From positions 1 through 22,424 of the IMG/VR virus record IMGVR_UViG_3300027142_000062: DNA of 22,424 bases; one strand, given 5' to 3'. Under the pieces are notes generated by a model, which saw only the letters and a program-made list of their open reading frames with translations, ran no database searches and was not told the origin of the DNA. Position numbers and translations under genes: made by a program. Of the stretch, positions 5,892 through 13,965 are shown in pieces (the stretch's first letter is position 1; each line of letters starts with the position of its first letter). The stretch comes from a virus.

Positions 5892-6157
5892 GCCTCGTCA
5901 TCCACAGCCTTTGGGCGGCGGTGGCGGTGTACTTTGTGCATACCGCCGCTGGCGTGGTGCGGGAGTTCAAGGCCGCGCCGGTGGCACCGGTCCTGCCCCC
6001 GCCGGTCGAGATTCCCGAGGATTTGGTGGCCGTGGCCAACCAGGAGCGGGAGCCGTGGGCGCAGGAAGAGGTTCTCCGGTCCATTCGGGAGCGGCATGAG
6101 GACCTCAGGGACTGGAATCGGGTTCGGAGCGCCTTTGGCGTCGGGAGAATCGGGTAA
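5888..6157 (+). CDS. Small single-pass membrane protein upstream of the portal gene
   Basis: 89 aa, GTG 5888 overlapping the preceding TGA. The open frame extends further upstream, but that part is antiparallel in codon logic to the spike and 5523 genes and is a shadow. One hydrophobic helix lies at about residues 3-25 (LVIHSLWAAVAVYFVHTAAG), then a Pro-rich linker (PVAPVLPPPVEIPE), then a charged helical tail containing PWAQEEVLRSIRERHEDL. The layout could suit a membrane-anchored lysis accessory such as a spanin-like protein or a small virion protein. Lack of periplasmic features such as a lipobox, and the place before the portal gene, leave the role open. Confidence 0.7.
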   Translation: MSLVIHSLWAAVAVYFVHTAAGVVREFKAAPVAPVLPPPVEIPEDLVAVANQEREPWAQEEVLRSIRERHEDLRDWNRVRSAFGVGRIG

Positions 6158-8371
6158 ATGACGAGTCCGTATATCGAGTCGCTGCTGGACGACGTGGCGG
6201 TGCGGGCGATGGAGGGGTTTTCCAACGATCCCGCCACGCCGAATGACGAGGTTGCGCCGAATCCGCCGGAGGATACGGGGGCGACGGTCGAGGAAGACAT
6301 CGCAGCGCTCCAGCGGGCGCTGTATGGCGCGGATTACCCCGGGGCAGACCCGAATACCGCCGACGATATGCAGGCATGGGCCTCGTGGGGCCGGGGGCTG
6401 TGGGAGTCTCGGCGCGAGGCCGTGCAGATGCACCTCCACTTGGTGGAGCGGAACCGGCTGTTCCGGGCTGGTCAGCAGTGGATTTCGGCCAATGGGCTGG
6501 GGCCGTGGCGTGAGCCGGCCCGTCCGCGGGATGCGGCTCGCGTGGTCTACAATATGATCGACAAGGCGCTCGACCAGCGCCTGCAGATCCTAATGGACCA
6601 GAAGCCGGGCTTCTCGGTGACGCCGACGACGCAGGACCCGGACGATAAGCGCAAGGCGCAGGCCCAGCAGCTGTCGCTGGAGTACCAGTACGAGCAGATG
6701 CTGATGCCCCGGCTGGCTCGGGAAGCGGCGTTCTGGGCTCAGACGGACGGCGTGAGCTTCTGGCACCTATTCTGGGACCCGGACAAGGGTCCGTGGGACG
6801 AGCGGCTGGGGATGGCTCCGGGCCAGAAGAAGCCGCTGGGCGACCTCGGGTGCCAGACACTCCGCGTGGAGCAGGTCCGAGTGTCCCCCAACGCGACGGT
6901 GTCGCAGGCCCCGCATTGGGTGGTCATCCGCGAGGTGATCACCAAGGCTGAGGCCGCGTTCCGCTACGGCGTGACGGGGCTGGAAGCGGCGGATACCACG
7001 ATGATGTCGGGTAACCAGCCGACCTATAGCGGGTCGGAGGGCATTGGCGCGTGGGTGCTGACGCAGACCACGATTGGCGAGGGCCAGCGGCTCCGGGACG
7101 AGGACGTGACCGAGCGGTTCACGGTCTACGTCGCTCCGCACCCGGACGCCCTCCCTGAGGGTCTGCACCTCATCATCGTGGGGGACACGGTCGTCTTCGG
7201 CCCGTCGCCCCTCCTCTGGAACGCCATCCCCGTGGTCGCGGTACGGGACGGCTCCAGCGATCCGTCGTACTACCCACGCCCGGTGGTGGAGCAGTGGCTC
7301 GACCACCAGATGCGCGTGAACGCCCTGTTGTCCAAGTGGGTCGAGAACATCCGCGTGAACGCGGGTGGGCGGTTCCTGACCCGGCCGAACGCGATTGCCA
7401 CCGAGACGTTTATGGGTGGCGTGACCTCGATGATTGAGATTCGGGGCGCGGGGCCGATGTCGGACTCCATCCAGCCGGTGCAGGGCTTCTCGGTCGGGCA
7501 GGACGTAAAGGAGGCGCTGGCGCTGGAGAAGACGGCTTTTGAGGACGCCTCGGGCTGGAACGCGGTCAGCCGCGGCCAGGTCACCGGGGAGTCGGGCCGA
7601 GCCATCATCGCCAGCCGTGAGCAGCTGGAGCGGGTGTTCAGCCCCGCCGTCAACGCGCTGGCGCAGGCGTTCACGGACTGGTGCAAGGTGGCGATGGCGG
7701 GGATGGCGTGGGGCTACGATGTCCCGCGGGCGCTGGGCGCGGTCGGCAAGGGCCGGCCGGACCTCGCTCGGGCGGTGTCGTCCACGGACCTCGACGGGCA
7801 GTCGGATGTCCGGGTGGAGCCCGCGACGCTGATGCCGATGCCGATGGCCTTCCGGCTCTACCTGCTCGACAACTGGCTGCAGTCCGGCATTATCGACATC
7901 AAGGAATACCGCCGTCGACAGATGTTCGCCGTGGCGCGGGATATGTCCAGTCCGGACGAGGATCAGGAGGCACGGGCCAAGCGGGTGGCGGACGCCATCC
8001 GGATGGGCGCGATGGTCCCCGAGCTTCGCTGGCAGGACAACGAAGCGATTCATCAGGACGTACTGGAGCGGGAGATTCTGCTTCAGGACGACCTGGACCC
8101 ACAGATTATTGCCGCCGCGCAGGAGCGGTGGACGGCCTTGGCAAATCAGGCCGCACAGAAGCAGGGGGCGATGGCTCCGCCGATGGGCGGGGCACCCCCG
8201 GCTGGCCCCGGTCAACCGACCGGTGTGCCCTCCTTCCCCGCGGGACAGCTGCCGCTGGCCAGCAATAATCCGCCGATTGGGGCCCTTGGGGCCCTGCAGG
8301 AGGCCCAGATGGGCCAGTCGCCGGATCAGATGTTGGCGGGCCAGTCCGACACCCTGTCGCGCCAATTTTAG
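6158..8371 (+). CDS. Portal protein (P22-like)
   Basis: 737 aa. The portal is the dodecameric ring at the head vertex through which DNA enters and leaves and on which the terminase docks. The segment LVERNRLFRAGQQWIS (95-110) followed by WREPARPRDAARVVYNMI (117-134) and LDQRLQILMDQ (138-148) is typical of large podovirus-type portals. So is the later GQVTGESGRAIIASREQLER region. The C-terminal 80 or so residues are Pro/Gly/Gln-rich and probably lie outside the core fold. The start follows the previous TAA directly, with GGGAG (6143-6147) 10 bases before the ATG. It is followed by scaffold and capsid genes, the usual order. Confidence 0.92.
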   Translation: MTSPYIESLLDDVAVRAMEGFSNDPATPNDEVAPNPPEDTGATVEEDIAALQRALYGADYPGADPNTADDMQAWASWGRGLWESRREAVQMHLHLVERNRLFRAGQQWISANGLGPWREPARPRDAARVVYNMIDKALDQRLQILMDQKPGFSVTPTTQDPDDKRKAQAQQLSLEYQYEQMLMPRLAREAAFWAQTDGVSFWHLFWDPDKGPWDERLGMAPGQKKPLGDLGCQTLRVEQVRVSPNATVSQAPHWVVIREVITKAEAAFRYGVTGLEAADTTMMSGNQPTYSGSEGIGAWVLTQTTIGEGQRLRDEDVTERFTVYVAPHPDALPEGLHLIIVGDTVVFGPSPLLWNAIPVVAVRDGSSDPSYYPRPVVEQWLDHQMRVNALLSKWVENIRVNAGGRFLTRPNAIATETFMGGVTSMIEIRGAGPMSDSIQPVQGFSVGQDVKEALALEKTAFEDASGWNAVSRGQVTGESGRAIIASREQLERVFSPAVNALAQAFTDWCKVAMAGMAWGYDVPRALGAVGKGRPDLARAVSSTDLDGQSDVRVEPATLMPMPMAFRLYLLDNWLQSGIIDIKEYRRRQMFAVARDMSSPDEDQEARAKRVADAIRMGAMVPELRWQDNEAIHQDVLEREILLQDDLDPQIIAAAQERWTALANQAAQKQGAMAPPMGGAPPAGPGQPTGVPSFPAGQLPLASNNPPIGALGALQEAQMGQSPDQMLAGQSDTLSRQF

Positions 8372-8382
8372 GAGCTGGACCG

Positions 8383-9507
8383 ATGGACATTCAGCAAGCT
8401 CTGGCCGACGCCGCGTCGGCGGCCCTCGCGGACACCACCGCGAGTGCCACCCCCACGCCCGCCGTGCCGGCTCCCGCTGACACGCAGGACGACACCCCAG
8501 CCGCTGCGGCGGTTGAGGCCCCGGAAGATACCACGGCAGTCACCCCGGAAGACACCACGGAAGACGCCGAGCCCTCTGAAGCAGAGGCGACCGAGGAGAC
8601 GACCGAGGAGGCCACACCGGAGTTGCCGGGTGGCTATGTCGCGGTGCCGACGGTCACCGAAGGGCTGGCGACGGAGTTCACGCTCAAGGATGCCGAGGGT
8701 GAGGTCGAGGTACCGGACCTCATCGTCGAGTACAAGGCGAACGGCAAGGTGCGGCAGGACCGCTTGGACAAGGTGGTCAAGCTCGCCCAGTTCGGCGTGT
8801 ACAACGAAGAGCGCGAGCAGAAGATGCAGCAGGCGGAGCGGGACGCGCTGTCGCTCAAGTCGGAGCGTGAGGAGCTGTCCCAGCTCATCGAGGAACGGGA
8901 GGCCCAGCTGGAGCGCCTTCTGACCGACGAAGATTATTTCTTGGCCGTGCGGGACGCCTTCTCGCAGGAGAACTCGCCGGAGCGGCGAGCCCAGCGGGCC
9001 GAGCAGCAGGTGAAGGACCTCCGGGTGCAGACGGAGATGCAGCGCATCACGGAGGCAGGACAGCAGTTCTACACGGGGGAGGTGCAACCGGCGATCCAGC
9101 TGATTGCAGAGGCGCTCCCCTCCGTGTCGCGGCAGGAGTTGGAAGAGCGGATGGCGTATGCCATGCAGCTGCACGCGGCGGTCGCCCCGAACGGGCAGAC
9201 CTATCTCCCCGCGTCACAGTTTGACGCCGCTCGGCAGTACATCGTGCAGGACCTGGCAATTTGGGCCCAGATGCAGCATGCCCGGCGTAGTGAGTCTGCC
9301 CCTTCCCCGCAGGTCAAGGAAGCGCAGGCCGCGGTCGCCAAGGCGCAAGTCGAGGCACAGAAGGCCAAGCGGGCGGTGGGGCAGGCCACGAAGCCCGTGG
9401 GTCGTGCGGCGAGCAATACCCCGGCCAAGCCCAAGGCCGCCAAACCGGCGACCGTGGATGACGCCCTCGATTCCGCGATGTCGGAAATCATGGCGTCCAT
9501 CCGTTAA
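8383..9507 (+). CDS. Capsid scaffolding protein
   Basis: 374 aa, ATG 8383 with AGGAG just after the portal stop. An acidic, Thr/Ala/Glu-rich disordered N-terminus (1-80, including a repeated PEDTT) leads into a short folded region (about 83-125), a strongly charged coiled coil (about 140-182), a helical middle, and a basic Ala/Lys-rich C-terminus (about 310-355). Scaffold proteins of podoviruses have this acidic/coiled-coil/basic-tail build and guide procapsid assembly before leaving or being degraded. Its place between portal and capsid supports the call. No protease motif is visible. Confidence 0.85.
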   Translation: MDIQQALADAASAALADTTASATPTPAVPAPADTQDDTPAAAAVEAPEDTTAVTPEDTTEDAEPSEAEATEETTEEATPELPGGYVAVPTVTEGLATEFTLKDAEGEVEVPDLIVEYKANGKVRQDRLDKVVKLAQFGVYNEEREQKMQQAERDALSLKSEREELSQLIEEREAQLERLLTDEDYFLAVRDAFSQENSPERRAQRAEQQVKDLRVQTEMQRITEAGQQFYTGEVQPAIQLIAEALPSVSRQELEERMAYAMQLHAAVAPNGQTYLPASQFDAARQYIVQDLAIWAQMQHARRSESAPSPQVKEAQAAVAKAQVEAQKAKRAVGQATKPVGRAASNTPAKPKAAKPATVDDALDSAMSEIMASIR

Positions 9508-9532
9508 CCTCTAGTTTTCCACACACACTCTC

Positions 9533-10843
9533 ATGCCGAATCCTACCGTTATCACGGATGCGGAACTCACTGGTCTGCTGAAGAACGTTTACAGCCAGTT
9601 CCGCGAGAAGGTCCAGAACCTCGTCACCCCGCTTCTTGCCCAGCTGGAGAAGGGTCGGGCGGGCGGCCCCCGCAACATGCGCTGGGGCGGCAACAACGTG
9701 TTTTTCGATGTCGTGACCGGCCGTCCGGCTGGCGCGACGTTCTCGTCGGCCGGGTACTTCCCGCCTGACACCACCGCGACGGAAGTGCAGGCGAACGTCG
9801 GCGTGGTTCGTGCGTACACGACCCGCCAGATCGACGGCCTCGCCTTCGTTGGCACGCAGTCCAAGGATGCCGCTTTCACCACCATCGCCAAGAAGACGAT
9901 GGAGGAGATCAAGGAGGCGTCCACCCTGCTCATGCAGCAGGCGCTCCACAATAAGGCGGATGGCGTCGTCGCCCTCATCGGCACGGCTTCGTCCACCACG
10001 AGCATCATCGTGTCGTCCCCCTACGGCGTGAGCGGCGCGGGCCAGGGCTCGCTCCTCCTCTCCGTGGGTGACTACATCGCGGTCCTCGACACCTCGTCGT
10101 CGGACGCGGTGCTCGGCCGCTCGGCCATCACCGCCATCAGCAACAGCGGCGACAACGCCACGCTGACGCTTGGCACGGCCATCTCGGGCATGGCGGCGAC
10201 GGACAAGATTGTCAAGGCGACCGCCTCTGACACCTCGTTCAACAGCGCTATGAACGGGCTCATCAACATCACCAACCGCGGCGGGTCGTATGCCTCGCTG
10301 CACAACATCTCGGCCTCCACCTACGGCATCTGGGACGCGACGCGCCTCGTGGCCGGCACGGATACGCCGGATGCGAACCAGCCGACCGAGTCGGACATCT
10401 GGGACCTTATCCAGAAGATCTCTGGCCGCAGCGGCAAGGACGCGATGGTGCGTCCGAAGGACTTCCTGCTCATGACGACCCCGGGCCTCGCCAAGAAGCT
10501 CATGGAGTCGATGGTCGGGCAGCGTCGGTTCACCGCCGGCGAGTTCAGCACGACGATCAAGGGTGGCTACAAGGCCCTTGAGGTCTGCGGCGTGCCGCTC
10601 GTGCAGGACTACTACGTCCCGGCTGGCACCATCTACCTCCTCCACATCCCCTCGCTCTCGTGGGTGGATGCGAAGGATTGGGGCTTCGTCGAGTTCGAGG
10701 GCGCGGGCCCGTGGCGTTGGCTCTCGGGGCGTGACGCCTTCGAGACGACCTACGGCTGGTACGGCAACCTCGCCTGCCTGGCGCGTAACGCGCACGGCTC
10801 GATCACGGGGTACACCGACACGGCGCGCTACACGCACGTCTAA
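9533..10843 (+). CDS. Major capsid protein (HK97 fold)
   Basis: 436 aa, following the scaffold gene. The features are those of a podovirus-type capsid protein. There is an N-terminal helix, then GGPRNMRWGGNNVFFDVVTG (44-63), an E-loop-like stretch, and a long helix TTIAKKTMEEIKEASTLLMQQA (116-137). A beta-rich segment at about 155-232 looks like an inserted domain. The C-terminal P-domain/A-domain part follows, with GGYKALEVCGVPLVQDYYV and a GWYGNLACLARNAHGSITG ending. No Shine-Dalgarno is visible: the 25 bases before ATG 9533 are pyrimidine/CA-rich. A stable hairpin follows the gene. Both points matter for how this, normally the most abundant product, is expressed. Confidence 0.9.
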   Translation: MPNPTVITDAELTGLLKNVYSQFREKVQNLVTPLLAQLEKGRAGGPRNMRWGGNNVFFDVVTGRPAGATFSSAGYFPPDTTATEVQANVGVVRAYTTRQIDGLAFVGTQSKDAAFTTIAKKTMEEIKEASTLLMQQALHNKADGVVALIGTASSTTSIIVSSPYGVSGAGQGSLLLSVGDYIAVLDTSSSDAVLGRSAITAISNSGDNATLTLGTAISGMAATDKIVKATASDTSFNSAMNGLINITNRGGSYASLHNISASTYGIWDATRLVAGTDTPDANQPTESDIWDLIQKISGRSGKDAMVRPKDFLLMTTPGLAKKLMESMVGQRRFTAGEFSTTIKGGYKALEVCGVPLVQDYYVPAGTIYLLHIPSLSWVDAKDWGFVEFEGAGPWRWLSGRDAFETTYGWYGNLACLARNAHGSITGYTDTARYTHV

Positions 10844-10856
10844 CCTTCACGGGGAC

Positions 10857-10882
10857 GGGGTGGGGGCTTCGGCTCCCACCCC
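10857..10882 (+). promoter_or_regulatory. UUCG-capped hairpin after the capsid gene
   Basis: Arms 10857-10867 (GGGGTGGGGGC) and 10872-10882 (GCTCCCACCCC) pair over 11 bp with one G-U, closing on a TTCG tetraloop (10868-10871). No T-run follows, so a classical intrinsic terminator is unlikely. It could be a pause or attenuator, or a structure that protects the capsid mRNA end and sets stoichiometry relative to downstream genes. The next gene's GAGG (10888-10891) lies just outside the stem. Confidence 0.65.
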
Positions 10883-10898
10883 AACCCGAGGATAACAC

Positions 10899-11336
10899 AT
10901 GGCTTATAACATCTTTGCGCCGAAGCCGGGCCGGCTGGGGGTCTTCCCCGTGCCGCTCACGAGCGGTCGCATCAACACCGGGACGCTCGCGGCGGGCACC
11001 CAGACGCACACCGTTGGCTCGATGCCGGCGAAGTGCTACATCAATCGTGCGATTGTGGCGGCGGGGACGTACCCGACGGCGGCCACGTCCTGCGTGGCGC
11101 GGCTCATCAAGTACGACAGCACGGCGAACGCGGCCGTGACGCTTACGGCGAACTTGGACATCAACGCCAAGACGGCCCGCGAGGGGATTGCGCTGGCGCT
11201 GACTAGCACCCTGACGGATGCGGAGCGGACGCTCAATCCGGGCGATACGCTGGAGTTCGAGATTGTGACTGTGGGCGCGGTGTCGGTCCAGCCGGACGAC
11301 ATCTCGTGCGTGGTCGAGCTGTACGTCGAGGAGTAA
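10899..11336 (+). CDS. Probable head decoration or minor head protein
   Basis: 145 aa, ATG 10899 with GAGG (10888-10891) 7 bases upstream. It is beta-rich throughout, with a hydrophilic N-terminus and repeated strand-like segments (INRAIVAAGTYPTAATSCVARLIKY, split by turns; NPGDTLEFEIVTVG). It has no membrane segment. It lies directly after the major capsid gene, where decoration or cement proteins are commonly encoded, and its size fits that role. Family identity is not recognised, so the call rests on position and composition. Confidence 0.65.
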   Translation: MAYNIFAPKPGRLGVFPVPLTSGRINTGTLAAGTQTHTVGSMPAKCYINRAIVAAGTYPTAATSCVARLIKYDSTANAAVTLTANLDINAKTAREGIALALTSTLTDAERTLNPGDTLEFEIVTVGAVSVQPDDISCVVELYVEE

Positions 11337-11339
11337 GAC

Positions 11340-11729
11340 GTGACCGTGCTGCTGAACGCAGCCGGCCAGCCCGAGCCGCCCACCCATGTGGTGGCGCGGC
11401 TCCGGGCCCTCCACGCCGGATTGTTTATGAAGTTTCTGGAGCAGACAGGCGAGCACTGGGCCATTTGCCTTCGCTGGAGTCCCGAGGACACCCGGTGGGA
11501 GTGGGTGCAGCGGGGCGAGACAGACCCCGAGATGGCGTACGATATCATCGGGTATCTCCCGATGCTCTGCAGTATTGACGAAGCGCCGGCCTACTTGGAG
11601 CGCACGTTCCGGCAGTATCCCAAGGACGAGGTGCGCCGGATGGCGGATTTCGTCGAGCAGTTCAATGCCACCCAGCCCATCGGTCAGGCCGTGGACGCCG
11701 CGCTGACTGAAGTGCTGGACACGCTGTAA
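11340..11729 (+). CDS. Hypothetical phage protein between head and connector genes
   Basis: 129 aa, GTG 11340 with GGAG (11329-11332) 7 bases upstream. It appears mixed alpha/beta and Trp-containing (HWAICLRWSPEDTRWEWVQRG), followed by an acidic helical C-terminal half (LERTFRQYPKDEVRRMADFV). No cysteine-metal motif, membrane segment or known catalytic motif is seen. Small unknown genes between the capsid and adaptor genes are common in podovirus-like genomes and often encode connector or head-completion factors. That is a positional guess only. Confidence 0.7.
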   Translation: MTVLLNAAGQPEPPTHVVARLRALHAGLFMKFLEQTGEHWAICLRWSPEDTRWEWVQRGETDPEMAYDIIGYLPMLCSIDEAPAYLERTFRQYPKDEVRRMADFVEQFNATQPIGQAVDAALTEVLDTL

Positions 11730-11749
11730 GCCCCTTACCCCCTCCGCCC

Positions 11750-12433
11750 GTGGCCGTTACCAAAGCCCAACTGATTGCGCTCACCCGCGAGACGATGGAC
11801 GCGGTCGCGTCGGATCGGTGGTCGGATGCGACCATCACGACCGTCCTTAGCAGCGTCTACGGGGATGAGTGGTCCAATATCCTCAACGCCCAGCCCTACT
11901 ACACCTTCGCCAAGCGGACGGTGACGACGGATGGCGACGGGATGGTGTCCTTCAGCGCCCTGTCTAGCGGCAGCGGGGACAGCCAGCAGAACTTCTACCG
12001 CGTCCTTTCGGTGTCAGACGGCAACGTGCTGTACACCCAGACGCGGTTCCAGGACGTGCCGCTGGCCACGACGACGAACTATCTGCCCACCTACCCGCGG
12101 CTCTTCTACACCGCCGGGCAGGCCCTGCAGATTCTCCCCGTGGCGGCCAGCACGACGCTGTATGTGTATGTCAACTACAAGCCGACCGCGTTCAACCAGC
12201 TGGCCACCGACAGCTCGGTCATCGACTTCCCGGACGGCGGGGAGCTGATCCTCGCCAACGAGGCCGGTGCGTCCCTGCTCAATAAGGGCGGGGCGGAGTC
12301 TGGGGCGGCGCGGGTCCTCCGGGAGGAGGCCCAGCTGTCGCGGACGCTACTGTTGGACGACCTCCGGCGCTACACCATCCAGCCCACGATGATGGCCTAT
12401 CCGGATCAGAAGTATGACTGGAGCGGCGGCTGA
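11750..12433 (+). CDS. Head-tail adaptor (connector) protein
   Basis: 227 aa. An N-terminal helix-rich part (KAQLIALTRETMDAVASDRW) is followed by a beta-rich core and a helical C-terminus (GGELILANEAGASLLNKGG, then LREEAQLSRTLLLDDLRRY). This is the usual build of gp10/gp4-like adaptor proteins that sit below the portal ring. Its position between the capsid genes and the propeller tail gene agrees. The start is GTG 11750, and upstream sequence is C/T-rich without a Shine-Dalgarno. The next in-frame ATG (11795) would remove the conserved-looking N-terminal helix. The TGA overlaps the following ATG. Confidence 0.75.
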   Translation: MAVTKAQLIALTRETMDAVASDRWSDATITTVLSSVYGDEWSNILNAQPYYTFAKRTVTTDGDGMVSFSALSSGSGDSQQNFYRVLSVSDGNVLYTQTRFQDVPLATTTNYLPTYPRLFYTAGQALQILPVAASTTLYVYVNYKPTAFNQLATDSSVIDFPDGGELILANEAGASLLNKGGAESGAARVLREEAQLSRTLLLDDLRRYTIQPTMMAYPDQKYDWSGG

Positions 12434-13965
12434 TGGCCCGGGAGCGCTTGGCGGACGCCCAGCCGCGGATGGACGGCGGGCTCAACAGCGTCTCGGATGA
12501 CATCTCGCTCCAGCCCAACCAGCTGCGGCAGACGGTCAATATGCGCCTGACGGACTATGGCGCGGCCAGCAAGCGGGGCGGCACCCAGCGCACCTCCACC
12601 GCCGCGCTGGCGGCCGCTTCGGTGCTGAACGGGTACACGTTCCAGCAGGACAGCGGGACGAACCAGATTCTGGCCATCTCCAATACGGACCTGTTCACGA
12701 CGACCTACGGGGCCTTCCCGCTCACCTACACGAATCAGGGCGGGACGTTCTCCACGACCGTGGCGCCCGACTTCGCGCAGTTCCGGGATGGCTCAGGGAC
12801 CGACGTGGTTTATATCGCAGACGGCGGCCTGCTCAACAAGTGGACCGGCACGACGCTGACCTCGGATATCGCGGGCACGGTGGCTGTGGACACGATTCAG
12901 GTCCACAATCAGCGCCTCTGGGGCTGTGGGAACAGCAGCTTCCCGGACAGCATCTTCTACTCCTCGCTAAATAACGGGGATGACCTTGGCAACGCTACGC
13001 CTCCGGCGGGGGGTGGCCAGATTATCGTCCGGACCTTTGGCGACGAGCGGATTGTCGGGCTGGCCTCGGTCAACACCAGCCTGCTCATCTTCCACCGGCG
13101 CGGGATCTCCCGCCTGACGGGGTACGGGCAGGACGACATCGTGGCGGCCCCGGCTGGACTGACGGCCGACGTAGGCACGATTGCCGCCAAAAGCATCGTG
13201 GCGAACAACAACATCGCCTACTTCATCTCGGAGCGCGGGCTCTACCGCTGCAACGAGTCCGAGGTGGCGGCGGTCGGCACCCCGACCAAGCCGGACCCCA
13301 TCCTGCCCATCATCCGGCAGCTGTCATCGTCAGACTTTGACAAGATTCGCGCTGTCATCAACCGAGCCACCAAGGAGCTGTGGATCACGATTCCCGGCTA
13401 TGGGTGCTACCAGTACCACACGGTGCTGGATGCGTGGTCGGGCCCGTGGAACGGCGCGTATATCAGCCCGGACACGACCGCGCTCTTCGAGACGATTAAC
13501 ACGAGCGGCCTGCCGGTCGTCCTGCGTGGCGACGCGAGCGGCTGGGTCAGCCTCTGCGATGCGCCGGGCGTAAACAAGGATAACGTCGCCGCTGCCGGGA
13601 CGGGGGGCGATGTGTACACGATGGTCGCCCAGTTCCATCGCCAGTATATGGGTGATCCAGCGCTGGCGAAGGCCCTGCGCTGGGGGTATCTGACGGCCCA
13701 GCTCAATGGCTCCCAGAGCTGCTCGGTGTCGTGGACAACCGATGAGGCCACGGGCGCGTATCAGCTTCCTACAAACACGGGAGGCGTTTGGTCTACGAGT
13801 GCAACCTGGGGCACGGGAGCGTGGTCTGGGCCAAAGAGCCGAAACTTCCGTGTCCCAATGGGTGGCACGGGGTACTTTCTTGATGTGACCATCACCGACG
13901 CTGGCACGGCGCTGCCGGTCTTCAGTCAGTGGCAAACCGAAACCTTCGCCTTGGGGCGTCGATAA
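12433..13965 (+). CDS. Beta-propeller tail hub / stabilisation protein (P22 gp10-like)
   Basis: 510 aa, ATG overlapping the adaptor's TGA, with GGAG (12420-12423) 9 bases upstream. The N-terminal signature RMDGGLNSVSDDISLQPNQL followed by VNMRLTDYGAASKRGGTQ is characteristic of phage tail proteins that wrap a repeated-blade propeller around the channel. The middle contains recurring strand pairs such as FRDGSGTDVVYIADGG, IQVHNQRLWGCGNSS and IAYFISERGLYRCNES, matching propeller blades. It ends in a beta-sandwich-like part. In P22 the gp10 homologue plugs the DNA channel and holds tail spikes. Here the two fibre genes follow at once, consistent with an attachment hub. Confidence 0.82.
   Translation: MARERLADAQPRMDGGLNSVSDDISLQPNQLRQTVNMRLTDYGAASKRGGTQRTSTAALAAASVLNGYTFQQDSGTNQILAISNTDLFTTTYGAFPLTYTNQGGTFSTTVAPDFAQFRDGSGTDVVYIADGGLLNKWTGTTLTSDIAGTVAVDTIQVHNQRLWGCGNSSFPDSIFYSSLNNGDDLGNATPPAGGGQIIVRTFGDERIVGLASVNTSLLIFHRRGISRLTGYGQDDIVAAPAGLTADVGTIAAKSIVANNNIAYFISERGLYRCNESEVAAVGTPTKPDPILPIIRQLSSSDFDKIRAVINRATKELWITIPGYGCYQYHTVLDAWSGPWNGAYISPDTTALFETINTSGLPVVLRGDASGWVSLCDAPGVNKDNVAAAGTGGDVYTMVAQFHRQYMGDPALAKALRWGYLTAQLNGSQSCSVSWTTDEATGAYQLPTNTGGVWSTSATWGTGAWSGPKSRNFRVPMGGTGYFLDVTITDAGTALPVFSQWQTETFALGRR

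Noticed and set aside
6767-8365. 532-aa minus-strand ORF opposite the portal gene
   Set aside because: High GC makes stop codons rare on the opposite strand; the sequence is Arg/His/Pro-rich with no recognisable domain, while the + strand portal is clear.
9488-10837. 449-aa minus-strand ORF opposite the capsid gene
   Set aside because: Composition (Arg/Val/His-rich) and exact coincidence with the capsid coding span mark it as a shadow.
10857-10882. Intrinsic terminator after the capsid gene
   Set aside because: The stem is strong but no T-run follows, and essential genes continue downstream without a visible new promoter.
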